A stretch of DNA of 41,818 nt from WHTX01 sp038255145 (GCA_038255145.1 JBBSLP010000055.1:1-41818); one strand, 5' to 3'. Shown: positions 23,065 to 31,250, numbered from the stretch's first letter. Notes: generated from the sequence alone by a model not told the origin. A program made the numbers and translations.

Positions 23065-24291
23065 ATGGTCGACGCCGTCGAACGGCCCGAGGACCTGGGC
23101 TTCAGCCGGGTGCGGCTGGAACGCATCCGGGCCTGCTTCGAGCCCCGCTACGTGGCCCCGGGCCGGGTGCCGGGCCTGTCGGTGCTCGTGGCCCGCCACG
23201 GGCAGGTGGCCTGGTGGGACACCTTCGGGCACCGAGACGTCGAAGCCGGGGCCCCGGTCACCGCCGACACGGTCTACAGGATCTACTCCATGACCAAGCC
23301 CATCACCTCGGTGGCCCTGCTCAGCCTGTACGAGGAGGGCCGTTTCCAGCTCGACGACCCCGTGTCGCGCCACCTGGGCGCCTTCGCCGACCTGCGGGTG
23401 TGGGAGGACGGCAACCCCGCCGCCTACCGCACCCGGACGGCCGAGCGGGAGATGACGGTGCGCGACCTGCTCACCCACACCTCGGGGCTGACCTACGGCT
23501 TCATGGGTCGCCACCCCCTCGATGCCCTGTACCGCGAGCGAGGGGTGGAGCGCACCGAACCGGGCAGCACGCTCGAGACCATGGTCGACCGGCTGGGCGA
23601 GCTGCCCCTGCTGTTCTCCCCGGGCACCCGGTGGAGCTACAGCGTGGCCACCGACGTCTGCGGCCGGCTGTGCGAGGTGCTCACCGGGCAGAGCTTCGAC
23701 GACGTCGTGCGCCAGCGGGTGCTCGATCCCCTGGGCATGGTCGACACCGGCTTCCAGGTCCGCCCCGACCAGGTCGAGCGCCTGGCCGCCAACTACGAGG
23801 CCACGGTGGCGGGGGGCCTGCGCCTGGTCGACCCGCCGGGGACGTCCACCTACCTGGCCGAGCCGTCGTTCCTGTCCGGCGGCGGCGGCCTGGTGTCCAC
23901 GGCGACGGACTACCTGCGCTTCGCCACAGCCCTGTCCCGGGGTGGCGAGCTCGACGGGGTGCGGGTGCTGGGCCGGCGCACCGTGGACTTCATGACCTCC
24001 AACCACCTGCCCGGCGGCGGCGACCTGGCGTCGATGGGCCAGCGGGTCTTCTCCGAGACCAGCTACGAGGGCATCGGCTTCGGCCTCGGGGTGTCGGTGG
24101 TCCTCGACCCTGCGGCCACCCAGGTGCTGTGCTCGAAGGGTGAGTTCGGCTGGGGTGGGGCCGCCTCCACCGTCTTCTGGGTCGACCCCGTCGAGGACGT
24201 GGTCGTGGTCCTGCTCACCCAGTTGCTGCCCTCGTCGCGCTACCCCATCCGGCGAGAGCTGCGCACCCTCGTCTACCAGGCCCTGGTGTAG
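23065..24291 (+). CDS. Serine hydrolase, class C beta-lactamase-like (esterase/penicillin-binding fold)
   Basis: The 408-residue protein has the SxxK motif S75-MTK78 (YSMTKPI) and a YxN-like Y192-SV (RWSYSVATD). The core also shows DLLTHTSGLTYG, LLFSPGTRWSYS and VLDPLGMVDTGF, typical of the EstB/class C beta-lactamase-like esterases. There is no signal peptide, so a cytoplasmic esterase is more likely than a true beta-lactamase. The ATG at 23065 was preferred because AAGGGGGA lies just upstream; a GTG at 23035 is in frame. It is followed by a shared terminator and convergent with the CHRD gene. Confidence 0.88.
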   Translation: MVDAVERPEDLGFSRVRLERIRACFEPRYVAPGRVPGLSVLVARHGQVAWWDTFGHRDVEAGAPVTADTVYRIYSMTKPITSVALLSLYEEGRFQLDDPVSRHLGAFADLRVWEDGNPAAYRTRTAEREMTVRDLLTHTSGLTYGFMGRHPLDALYRERGVERTEPGSTLETMVDRLGELPLLFSPGTRWSYSVATDVCGRLCEVLTGQSFDDVVRQRVLDPLGMVDTGFQVRPDQVERLAANYEATVAGGLRLVDPPGTSTYLAEPSFLSGGGGLVSTATDYLRFATALSRGGELDGVRVLGRRTVDFMTSNHLPGGGDLASMGQRVFSETSYEGIGFGLGVSVVLDPAATQVLCSKGEFGWGGAASTVFWVDPVEDVVVVLLTQLLPSSRYPIRRELRTLVYQALV

Positions 24292-24306
24292 GCGCTCGGA
24301 CGCGAG

Positions 24307-24352
24307 CGGTGGCGGGCACCGTCCCCGTCGACCGGGGAGGTACCCGCCACCG
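24307..24352. terminator. Bidirectional terminator between convergent hydrolase and CHRD genes
   Basis: CGGTGGCGGG (24307-24316) pairs perfectly with CCCGCCACCG (24343-24352), and the interior can form a second GC-rich hairpin. It sits 15 bp after one stop and 24 bp after the other. Confidence 0.6.
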
Positions 24353-24376
24353 ATCAGCGTGACGGGGTGGAGGCGA

Positions 24377-25219
24377 TCAGCCGATGGGGACGGCGGGGAT
24401 GGCACCGTCGGTGGTGGTGGTGGTCGTGCCCTCGGTGGTCGACGTGGTCGAACCGTCGGTGGTCGACGTGGTCGAGCCATCGGTGGTCGACGTGGTCGAG
24501 CCATCCGTCGTGGAGGTGGTCGAGCCATCCGTGGTCGACGTCGTCGAGCCATCCGTGGTGGTCGTCGTGGCCCCGGGACCGTCGACGCTGCCCACGGTCC
24601 ACACCAGGACCTGGCCCCGGATCTCGCCGTCCGGGTAGTCGCCGGGCTCAGGGGTGTCCTCGACGCCGTCGCTGGTGTGCACGTTGATGTACACGTTGCC
24701 GGCGGCGATCTGGGCCACCAGGGCGTCGAACGTGGCCCCGGCCAGGGGGCCGGTGAGGTCGGCCTCGGAGACCGAGCCCGACAGCTCGAGCACGGGACCG
24801 GTGGCGATCACCGCTTCGAACAGGGGCAGGACGACCTCGCCGCTCTGGCCGGGCGGAGCCCAGTGCAGGTGGCCGGCCTCGACTGCGGGCAGACCGACCA
24901 AGGTGGCGCTCCACTCGAGGGTGGTGCCGTCGGCGGCCAGCTCGAAGGTGGCCTGGCCCCAGGCCGTGGACGTGGTGGCCGGGACCTGCTGGCCACTGGA
25001 CAGGTAGCTGGCGAAGGTGACGGGCAGCCCGGCGAAGGGGTTCTCGGTGCCGACAGGGGTGGTCGTGCTGGGCGGGGCCAGCGTGGTCGAGGACGACCCC
25101 CCCGGCTCGTCGGTCGGCTGGGCCCCGACGGTGACGCCCGCCAGGGCCACGGCGCTGGCCGCCCCGGCCAGGGTGAACGCGGCCACCCGTCTTCTGCGCG
25201 TGCTCGTACGTGTGCTCAT
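24377..25219 (-). CDS. Secreted CHRD-domain protein with Thr/Ser repeat tail
   Basis: The 280-residue protein starts with a twin-arginine-rich basic region and a hydrophobic stretch (RRRRVAAFTLAGAASAVALAGVTVGA), a plausible signal peptide. A CHRD domain follows (about residues 65-210), with FASYLSSGQQVPAT, LVGLPAVEAGHLHWAPPG, YINVHTSDGVEDTPEPGDYPDGEIRGQV. The last ~60 residues are about five copies of DGSTTSTT, a likely wall-spanning or glycosylated stalk. The ribosome-binding site CAGGAGG is well placed. It is probably surface-exposed; function unknown, chordin-type domains in bacteria being uncharacterised. Confidence 0.85.
   Translation of the reverse strand: MSTRTSTRRRRVAAFTLAGAASAVALAGVTVGAQPTDEPGGSSSTTLAPPSTTTPVGTENPFAGLPVTFASYLSSGQQVPATTSTAWGQATFELAADGTTLEWSATLVGLPAVEAGHLHWAPPGQSGEVVLPLFEAVIATGPVLELSGSVSEADLTGPLAGATFDALVAQIAAGNVYINVHTSDGVEDTPEPGDYPDGEIRGQVLVWTVGSVDGPGATTTTTDGSTTSTTDGSTTSTTDGSTTSTTDGSTTSTTDGSTTSTTEGTTTTTTDGAIPAVPIG
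24434..24563 (-). repeat. 24-bp tandem coding repeat (about five copies) in the CHRD gene
   Basis: Head-to-tail copies of a 24-bp unit encode DGSTTSTT on the minus strand. Copies differ at a few wobble positions and preserve the frame. The array is prone to copy-number change, which would alter the length of the protein's C-terminal stalk. Confidence 0.8.
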
Positions 25220-25439
25220 GCTGAACCTCCTGATGACGGGCCTTCCGGGGAAACCCGGCGGTGTGTGATCGGCAGTGGCCCGTCGGTTGGTCGGCCGTCA
25301 CCCTATGACGATGCGTCACATCTCCGACATCGATCAGACATCTAACGGCGTGAGTTGGTCGTCAGATCCGCACATGGCCCACGCGCGCAACGAGAGAACC
25401 TTCCCGCTCGTCCCCGTGACGAACCGCGATCAGCGAGGA

Positions 25440-25465
25440 GTTTTCATCCCCGCCCCAGAGGGAAC
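25440..25465 (+). promoter_or_regulatory. SigF/SigB-type promoter candidate for dps
   Basis: GTTT (25440-25443), 16 bases, then GGGAAC (25460-25465) fits the GTTT-N14-16-GGG(T/A)A pattern of general-stress sigma factors. The start codon is 38 bp downstream. The wider 25220-25502 gap also has a TGACG-ATG-CGTCA palindrome at 25306-25318. Confidence 0.5.
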
Positions 25466-25502
25466 GGTCTACGGGCAAGCGCCCCCTAGGGAGGACCAAA
25501 CC

Positions 25503-26111
25503 GTGAGCGAACGCTTCACCGTCCCCGGCCTCGATGCCGACAAGAGCTCTGCCACCGTCGACATCCTGCAGGATCGGCTGGTCGCCCTCATCGACCTGTC
25601 CCTGGTCCTCAAGCACGTGCACTGGAACGTCGTGGGACCGACCTTCATCGGCGTGCACGAGATGCTCGATCCCCAGGTCGACGCGGTCCGGCTGATGGCC
25701 GACGCCACCGCCGAGCGACTGGCCACCATGGGCGGCTCGCCCAACGGCCTGCCCGGGTTCCTGGTCGAGCGGCGCAGCTGGGACGACTACGCCGTGGGCC
25801 GGGCCTCGGTGCCCGAGCACCTGGCCGCCCTGGACCTCGTCTACAACGGCGTCAACGGTGATGGGCGCAAGGCCATCGGCGAGCTCGAGGAGCTCGATCC
25901 GGTGACCCAGGACATGATCATCGGGCAGAGCGAGCAGCTGGAGCAGTTCCAGTGGTTCGTGCGAGCCCACCTCGAGACCAACGCCGGGGACCTCATCCAC
26001 AGCGGTGCCAGCGGCGAGAAGGCCGCCGCCGCCAAGGCGTCCCGGAGCACGACGGCCAAGAACCAGCCGGCCAGCAACGGCCGCACCAAGGCCAAGGCCG
26101 CCACCAAGTAG
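25503..26111 (+). CDS. dps: Dps-family ferritin with lysine-rich C-terminal tail
   Basis: The ~202-residue protein has all five ferroxidase ligands at canonical spacing: H40, H52, D56, D67 and E71 (KHVHWNVVGPTFIGVHEMLDPQVDAVRLMAD then AER). It should form a 12-mer that oxidises and stores iron and shields DNA. The last ~35 residues (GEKAAAAKASRSTTAKNQ onwards) are Lys/Ala/Arg-rich and disordered, like mycobacterial Dps tails that bind DNA. The GTG start follows AGGGAGG at about 25488-25494. A SigF/B-type promoter lies upstream, consistent with stress control, and it precedes the sigma operon. Confidence 0.92.
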   Translation: MSERFTVPGLDADKSSATVDILQDRLVALIDLSLVLKHVHWNVVGPTFIGVHEMLDPQVDAVRLMADATAERLATMGGSPNGLPGFLVERRSWDDYAVGRASVPEHLAALDLVYNGVNGDGRKAIGELEELDPVTQDMIIGQSEQLEQFQWFVRAHLETNAGDLIHSGASGEKAAAAKASRSTTAKNQPASNGRTKAKAATK

Positions 26112-26189
26112 CCCCGTTCGGCCCCTCGTCACCGTCGGCGCCCCGCCGCGATCGCCCACGCTGCGCCCAGCACCTATGGTTTCGGCCCA

Positions 26190-26205
26190 GGACTGGTCTC
26201 AGTCC
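26190..26205 (+). terminator. Hairpin after dps
   Basis: GGACTG-GTCT-CAGTCC is a perfect 6-bp stem with a 4-base loop, 78 bp after the dps stop and before the STAS-operon promoter. Confidence 0.35.
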
Positions 26206-26228
26206 GGGATGGTTTCAGCCGGGGAGTC

Positions 26229-26254
26229 GTTTCTCCGTGGCTGACTCCGGGTAG
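26229..26254 (+). promoter_or_regulatory. SigF/SigB-type promoter of the STAS-RsbW-sigma operon
   Basis: GTTT (26229-26232), 16 bases, GGGTAG (26249-26254) matches the general-stress sigma consensus. It precedes the operon encoding that class of sigma factor, which implies positive autoregulation, as is known for sigB/sigF operons elsewhere. Confidence 0.65.
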
Positions 26255-26345
26255 GCGCCTGATCGGCGTCCCCGCCTCCCGGGCGGGGCGCCGCTGCGCG
26301 CCGAGCGGACGTTTCGGTGTGGCCTACGATGAGGAGAGGGGTCGT

Positions 26346-26672
26346 ATGACCAACAGCACCGACAGCAGCCCGTTCGCCGTCAGCCACCACCTGGAGGGGA
26401 CGACGGGGACCCTGGTGCTCTCGGGGGAGCTCGACGCCAGCTCGGCGCCACAGGTCGACCAGGCCGTGGACGCGCTGGTGGCCGACGGCGCCCAGCAACT
26501 CGTCATCGACCTCGGCGAGGTCACCTTCATCGACTCGTCCGGCCTGCGTACCCTGATCCGGGCCCGCAAGCGGCTCGGTGACGCCGATGTGGTCCGACTG
26601 CGCAACCCCCAGGTCGGCACGGTCCGGCTACTGGAGATCACCGGCCTGACCGACCAGTTCCCGGTCGTCTGA
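26346..26672 (+). CDS. STAS-domain anti-sigma factor antagonist (RsbV-like)
   Basis: The 108-residue STAS protein has GTLVLSGELDASSAPQVDQAV and VIDLGEVTFIDSSGLRTLI, with the phosphorylatable Ser at 64 or 65 in the DSSG motif. Dephosphorylated, it should bind the RsbW-like kinase encoded next and release the sigma factor. The ATG at 26346 is preceded by GGAGAGGGG. It is first of three genes and is separated by 11 bp from the second. It is closely similar to the second STAS protein at 28221 around FIDSSGLRTLI. Confidence 0.9.
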   Translation: MTNSTDSSPFAVSHHLEGTTGTLVLSGELDASSAPQVDQAVDALVADGAQQLVIDLGEVTFIDSSGLRTLIRARKRLGDADVVRLRNPQVGTVRLLEITGLTDQFPVV

Positions 26673-26683
26673 GGATCTGGACC

Positions 26684-27058
26684 GTGGAGTCGAACCGCGT
26701 CACCCTCACCTTCCCCGCGGCCGTCGAGCTCGTCCGCCTGGCCCGCCTCGTGGCCAGCGGCCTCGCCGCCCACGTCGGGCTGAGCATGGACGACATCGAG
26801 GACCTGCGCATCGCCGTGGACGAGCTGTGCGCCCTGGTCGTGCAGCACGCGGTGCCCGACGCCGACGTGGTGCTCGTGCTCCAGCCCCTCGACGGTGGTC
26901 TGGCTGTCGAGGTGCGGGCGCCGGCGGGCCACAACGAGGCCCCCTTCGCCCTCGACGAGCTGTCGGGCCACATACTCAACGCCGCCGCCGACGAGCACCA
27001 CCTCAGCAGGGACGAGTCCTGGCTGGTGGCGACCTTGACCAAGCGTCGGGAGGGCTGA
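26684..27058 (+). CDS. RsbW-like anti-sigma factor, divergent GHKL fold
   Basis: The ~124-residue protein sits between a STAS gene and a sigma-B/F gene, exactly where the anti-sigma kinase lies in other actinobacteria. It has the helix MDDIEDLRIAVDELCALVVQHA, but the usual N-box Asn four residues after the Glu is Leu, and no DxGxG box is visible (VRAPAGHNEAP). The ATP-binding site is thus non-canonical, and kinase activity toward the STAS Ser may be weak or absent. The GTG start is 11 bp after the previous stop. Its stop overlaps the next ATG by one base (TGATG). Confidence 0.8.
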   Translation: MESNRVTLTFPAAVELVRLARLVASGLAAHVGLSMDDIEDLRIAVDELCALVVQHAVPDADVVLVLQPLDGGLAVEVRAPAGHNEAPFALDELSGHILNAAADEHHLSRDESWLVATLTKRREG

Positions 27059-27849
27059 TGGCCCCTCCCGAACGTCGGCCCATGAGCGCCGAGGACCGAG
27101 ACGAGCTGCGCGAGCGCTTCCGCGAATACCGCCGCACGGGCGCCATCGAGCAGCGCAACGCCCTCGTCGAGGCGCACACGTCGCTGGCTGCGTCGGTGGC
27201 CAAGCGCTTCGCCCGTCGGGGCGAGCCCCTCGACGACCTCATCCAGGTGGCGAACTTCGGCCTGGTCAAGGCGGTGGAGCGCTTCGACCCCGAGCACGGC
27301 GCGTCCTTCGTCAGCTTCGCCGTGCCCACCATGCTGGGCGAGATCAAGCGCCACTTCCGCGACCGGACGTGGACGGCCAAGGTGCCGCGATCGGCCAAGG
27401 AACTGCTCCTGCGCCTGAGCACGGCCAACGAGGAGCTGACGGCCGAGCTGCAGCGCTCCCCCACCGTGGCCGAGGTCGCCGTGCGGTTGGGGGTCACCGA
27501 AGACAACGTGCTCGAGGCCATGGAGGCCCGTTCGGTCTACCGGCCGGCGTCCCTCTCCAGCCTGCCATCCGACCGCTCGGGCCCGCCCCGACTCGAATCC
27601 CAGCTCGGGGTCACCGACCGTGACCTGGGCGGGGTCGAAGACCGCCTCACGGTGACGCGCCTGCTGGAGACCCTCCCCGAGCGGGAGCGGCGCATCGTCG
27701 AGCTGCGCTTCTACCAGGACCTGACCCAGAGCGAGATCGCCGCCATCGTCGGCATCAGCCAGATGCACGTCTCCCGGTTGCTCCGCCAGGCCCTCAGCCA
27801 GCTGGCCACCCGGGGCCGGGAGCCCGAGCCGGCACCGCCCAGCCGATGA
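27058..27849 (+). CDS. SigB/SigF/SigG-type general-stress RNA polymerase sigma factor
   Basis: The 263-residue protein has sigma regions 2 (LAASVAKRFARRGEPLDDLIQVANFGLVKAVERFDPEHGASFVSFAVPTMLGEIKRHFRDRTW), 3 (PRSAKELLLRLSTANEELTAEL and PTVAEVAVRLGV) and 4 (LPERERRIVELRFYQDLTQSEIAAIVGISQMHVSRLL). This is the SigB/F/G pattern of group 3 sigma factors. It should recognise GTTT-N16-GGGTA promoters, several of which lie in this window. It is translationally coupled to the RsbW-like gene, which keeps sigma and anti-sigma in step. An alternative in-frame ATG is at 27082. Confidence 0.92.
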   Translation: MAPPERRPMSAEDRDELRERFREYRRTGAIEQRNALVEAHTSLAASVAKRFARRGEPLDDLIQVANFGLVKAVERFDPEHGASFVSFAVPTMLGEIKRHFRDRTWTAKVPRSAKELLLRLSTANEELTAELQRSPTVAEVAVRLGVTEDNVLEAMEARSVYRPASLSSLPSDRSGPPRLESQLGVTDRDLGGVEDRLTVTRLLETLPERERRIVELRFYQDLTQSEIAAIVGISQMHVSRLLRQALSQLATRGREPEPAPPSR

Positions 27850-27965
27850 CCGGCCCCACCCTGGTCCTGGGCGGCCCACCCGCCGCAGTGGCCAGGCGGG
27901 CCCGGGGAGCACGGCCCAGCCCACGAGGACAGCGTCCACGTCGGCATCAGCGATGTCGGCGCCGG

Positions 27966-27995
27966 CTCCGTGCACCGTGACTCCGTGCACCGTGA
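27966..27995 (+). repeat. Two tandem copies of a 15-bp repeat
   Basis: CTCCGTGCACCGTGA occurs twice without a gap (27966-27980 and 27981-27995) in the non-coding 27850-28220 stretch. Nothing else in that stretch looks coding; it also holds the promoter at 28042. Confidence 0.8.
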
Positions 27996-28041
27996 CCACG
28001 TGCTGGTGTGGTGCGAACTGCCGGTGGACGGGGGCCGGTCG

Positions 28042-28067
28042 GTTTGACCGCTACGGGACCGGGGTAG
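28042..28067 (+). promoter_or_regulatory. SigF/SigB-type promoter of the second STAS gene
   Basis: GTTT (28042-28045), 16 bases, GGGTAG (28062-28067). Both elements and spacing are identical to those before the sigma operon at 26229-26254. The leader to the STAS ATG would be about 145 nt. Confidence 0.6.
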
Positions 28068-28220
28068 TCCTGGCTCCAGTTGCAGGACGGGACGGATCCG
28101 CTCTCCCTCCCCGCCCGGCTGGTCCGTCCCGTCACTGCTCCTGCTCCCAGCGTCCACCGCGCTGGTCGAGCGACGGACAGCACAGCGCACCGACCGCGAA
28201 CTACGGTGCGGGACGGAGCG

Positions 28221-28565
28221 ATGACCACGGAACCGGCGCAGCACCTGACGATCGACGTGATCGACGACGGCGATGCCGTCGTCCTCGTCGTCGCCGGTGA
28301 GCTCGATCCTCTGTCCGGCCCCGACCTGACGCAGGCCATCGAGGCGGCGCTGACGTCGCCACGCACGTCGGTCGTCCTCGACCTGGCCGGGGTGGGCTTC
28401 ATCGACTCGTCCGGCCTGCGCACCCTGATCGAGGCCCACACCCGGGCGTTGGACATGGGGGGCGACCTCAGCCTGCGGCGACCGAGCCAAGCCACCCGAC
28501 GACTGCTGGACATCACCGACCTGACCTCGGTGTTCTCCATCGTCGACGGCGACGACGAAGCGTAG
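28221..28565 (+). CDS. Second STAS-domain anti-sigma factor antagonist
   Basis: The 114-residue STAS protein has AVVLVVAGELDPLSGPDLTQAI and VVLDLAGVGFIDSSGLRTLIEAH with the phosphorylatable Ser at 63 or 64. It is a paralogue of the STAS protein at 26346 and likely competes for the same anti-sigma factor or for the GHKL ATPase at 32470, adding a second input to the switch. The ATG at 28221 follows GGACGGAG; the upstream open frame lacks STAS character. It has its own SigF-type promoter. An inverted repeat GCGACGA-TG-TCGTCGC at 28576-28591 may end the transcript. Confidence 0.9.
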   Translation: MTTEPAQHLTIDVIDDGDAVVLVVAGELDPLSGPDLTQAIEAALTSPRTSVVLDLAGVGFIDSSGLRTLIEAHTRALDMGGDLSLRRPSQATRRLLDITDLTSVFSIVDGDDEA

Positions 28566-28763
28566 GGGACCTCCGGCGACGATGTCGTCGCAGATCACTT
28601 CTAGCGATGCTGCTCGCGCGGGGTGTGGCAGTGCCGGCCTGACCAGGCCGGGGTGGGCACCTGCCGTGGGGACGTTTGGGCCCGGGCACCGGCGGGGAAC
28701 GAGAGGCCCGACGCCAGGCACCGCCGAAGCGCCCGGCCGAACCCGGCCACGCCAGGAGGAACC

Positions 28764-29012
28764 ATGCAGACCGAGGCCCTCACCACGGCCACCGCTGCTG
28801 ACCCGGCGGCTGAGGGGTTCCTGGACGAGCGTTCGACCAAAGGGACCGCTCCCGCCCTGGTGCTCACCGAGGGTGGGCGTTCACTCCGGGCCGAGGTGCT
28901 TCGCAGCTGGGCCCAGGAGGCTCCGGGCCCCTTGGCCATGGCCATGCGGCGTCGGGCGTGCGAGCTCGATCTGCTGGCTGCGGTGTGTGTTGCCGTCCCC
29001 CACGCCGCCTGA
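28764..29012 (+). CDS. Orphan 82-residue protein in the stress island
   Basis: This small protein is not recognised. A near-perfect Shine-Dalgarno site (AGGAGGA at 28754-28760) before the ATG at 28764 makes expression credible. The N-terminal half is Ala/Thr/Glu-rich. The C-terminal half is helical and Arg-rich then hydrophobic (SLRAEVLRSWAQEAPGPLAMAMRRRACELDLLAAV). A weak SigF-type element GTTT-N16-GGGGAA lies at 28674-28699. It lies between a STAS gene and glgX, so it may belong to the same stress regulon. Confidence 0.6.
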   Translation: MQTEALTTATAADPAAEGFLDERSTKGTAPALVLTEGGRSLRAEVLRSWAQEAPGPLAMAMRRRACELDLLAAVCVAVPHAA

Positions 29013-29105
29013 GGAAGGCACGGGGCGGCCCCAGCGGGCAGAATCAGGGATCCGGCGACGCACCCGCGACGCCATCACCTGGTCAGCGACCTGTCTGGAG
29101 GGCCC

Positions 29106-31229
29106 ATGACGGAGCCGTGGCCGGGACAGCCCTACCCCCTCGGTGCCACCTTCGACGGGGCGGGGACGAACTTCGCCGTCTTCTCCGAGTTGGCCGAGGC
29201 TGCTGACCTCTCCCTCTTCGACGCCGACGGCAACGAGAAGCAGATCCGGTTGCCCGAGCGCACCGGGTACGTGTGGCACGGCTACCTGCAGGGCGTGGGT
29301 CCCGGTCAGCGTTACGGCTTCCGGCTCCAGGGACCCTATGACCCGTCCCGGGGCCTGCGGACCCTCAACTCCAAGCTGCTCCTCGACCCCTACGCCAAGG
29401 CCATCGAGGGTGGGGTCACCTGGGACCCCGCCGTGCTGCCCTACACGATGGGCCAGCCCGACGGACCGCCCAACGACGTCGATTCCTCACCGTTCGTGCC
29501 CCGCTCCGTGGTGGTGAACCCCTTCTTCGACTGGAACGACGACCGCTCCCCCCGCACCCCGGTGCACGAGAGCGTGATCTACGAGCTGCACGTCAAGGGC
29601 TTCACCGCCCGCCACCCCGACATCCCCCCCGAGCTGCGGGGCACCTACTCGGGCCTGGCCCACCCTGCCGCCATCGAGCACCTCCAGCAGCTGGGCATCA
29701 CCGCCGTGGAGCTGATGCCCGTGCACCACTTCGTGCACGACGCCCACCTGCTCGACCGGGGCCTGCGCAACTACTGGGGCTACAACACCATCGGCTTCTT
29801 CGCCCCCCACGACGAGTACGCGGCGTCGGACCGTCCCGGCGACCAGGTCACCGAGTTCAAGTCCATGGTGCGGGCCCTGCACGAGGCCGGCCTCGAGGTC
29901 ATCCTCGACGTCGTGTACAACCACACGGCCGAGGGCAACCACCTGGGCCCGGTGCTGTCGTTCAAGGGCCTCGACAACCCGGCCTACTACCGGCTGCTGG
30001 GTGACGACCCCCGCTTCTACATGGACTACACGGGCACGGGGAACACCCTGAACGTCCGGCACCCCAACGTGCTGCAGCTGATCATGGACAGCCTGCGGTA
30101 CTGGATCACCGAGATGCACGTGGACGGCTTCCGCTTCGACCTGGCCGCCACCCTGGCCCGCCAGTTCCACGAGGTCGACCGGCTCTCGGCGTTCTTCGAC
30201 CTCATCCAGCAGGACCCCGTGGTCAGCCGGGTCAAGCTCATCGCCGAGCCCTGGGACGTGGGCGAGGGCGGCTACCAGGTCGGCAACTTCCCGCCGCTGT
30301 GGTCGGAGTGGAACGGCAAGTACCGCGACACGGTGCGGGACTACTGGCGAGGGGTCGACGCCACCCTGCCCGAGTTCGCCAACCGCTTGACGGGCAGCTC
30401 CGACCTCTACCTCTCCGACGGACGCCGGCCGGGCGCCTCCATCAACCTGGTCACCGCCCACGACGGGTTCACCCTGGCCGATCTCGTCGCCTACAACGAC
30501 AAGCACAACGACGCCAACGGCGAGGGCAACCGGGACGGCGAGTCCCACAACCGCTCGTGGAACGGCGGCGCCGAGGGCCCCACCGACGACGACGACGTCG
30601 TCCAGCTACGGCGGCGCCAGCAGCGGAACCTGCTGGTCACCCTGTTCGCGTCCCAGGGCGTGCCCATGCTGCTGCACGGGGACGAGCTGGGCCGGACCCA
30701 GGGTGGCAACAACAACGCCTATTGCCAGGACAACCCCGTCTCGTGGATCGACTGGGAGGACGTCGACGCCGACCTGTTGACCTTCACCCGTCGCCTCATC
30801 CGCCTGCGCCGCGAGCAACCCGTGCTGCGGCGCAGGAACTGGTTCGCCGGCCACCCCACCGGCCACGCCGGCGCCGAGGACGAACCCCTGCCCGACATCG
30901 CCTGGTTCGCCCCCGACGGCGACGAGATGACCGACGAACAATGGGCGTCGGGCTACGCCAAGAGCCTGGGCGTCTTCCTCAACGGGTCGGGCATCACCTC
31001 GCGTGACCGCCAGGGGCGCCGCATCACCGGTGACAGCTTCGTACTGCTGTTCAACGCCCACTGGGACACCGTCGCCTTCACCCTGCCCGACGGCCGCTGG
31101 GGCCAGGCCTGGCAGGTGGTCATCGCCTCGGATCCCATGCTCGACGGCCTGGCCCCCACGGTCGAGCCCGGGGGTGCCCTCCCCCTTCCGGGACGCACCG
31201 TGGTCGTCCTGCAGCGTGCCGGTACCTAG
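29106..31229 (+). CDS. glgX: Glycogen debranching enzyme GlgX
   Basis: The 707-residue GH13 enzyme begins PWPGQPYPLGATFDGAGTNFAVFSELAEAADLSLFD, a CBM48 domain typical of GlgX/isoamylases. The catalytic barrel has GFRFDLA (nucleophile D345), IAEPWDVG (acid/base E381) and TAHDGF (transition-state D453), plus VELMPVHHFV and LDVVYNHTAEG. It hydrolyses alpha-1,6 branches of limit-dextrins or feeds trehalose synthesis from glycogen. No other glycogen or trehalose gene is nearby, unusual for GlgX, which often sits with treY/treZ. Its place in the stress island suggests glycogen mobilisation under stress. Confidence 0.95.
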   Translation: MTEPWPGQPYPLGATFDGAGTNFAVFSELAEAADLSLFDADGNEKQIRLPERTGYVWHGYLQGVGPGQRYGFRLQGPYDPSRGLRTLNSKLLLDPYAKAIEGGVTWDPAVLPYTMGQPDGPPNDVDSSPFVPRSVVVNPFFDWNDDRSPRTPVHESVIYELHVKGFTARHPDIPPELRGTYSGLAHPAAIEHLQQLGITAVELMPVHHFVHDAHLLDRGLRNYWGYNTIGFFAPHDEYAASDRPGDQVTEFKSMVRALHEAGLEVILDVVYNHTAEGNHLGPVLSFKGLDNPAYYRLLGDDPRFYMDYTGTGNTLNVRHPNVLQLIMDSLRYWITEMHVDGFRFDLAATLARQFHEVDRLSAFFDLIQQDPVVSRVKLIAEPWDVGEGGYQVGNFPPLWSEWNGKYRDTVRDYWRGVDATLPEFANRLTGSSDLYLSDGRRPGASINLVTAHDGFTLADLVAYNDKHNDANGEGNRDGESHNRSWNGGAEGPTDDDDVVQLRRRQQRNLLVTLFASQGVPMLLHGDELGRTQGGNNNAYCQDNPVSWIDWEDVDADLLTFTRRLIRLRREQPVLRRRNWFAGHPTGHAGAEDEPLPDIAWFAPDGDEMTDEQWASGYAKSLGVFLNGSGITSRDRQGRRITGDSFVLLFNAHWDTVAFTLPDGRWGQAWQVVIASDPMLDGLAPTVEPGGALPLPGRTVVVLQRAGT

Positions 31230-31230
31230 C

Positions 31231-31250
31231 TGAGCGCGGTGAATCGCTCA
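31231..31250 (+). terminator. Hairpin after glgX
   Basis: TGAGCG (31231-31236) pairs with CGCTCA (31245-31250) over an 8-base loop, directly after the glgX stop. Confidence 0.4.

Noticed and set aside
24434..24563. Repeat array resembling a CRISPR
   Set aside because: Units are contiguous without unique spacers and encode an in-frame DGSTTSTT repeat.
24384..24638. Valine-rich plus-strand ORF over the CHRD repeat
   Set aside because: It is the reverse complement of the repeat and has no independent evidence.
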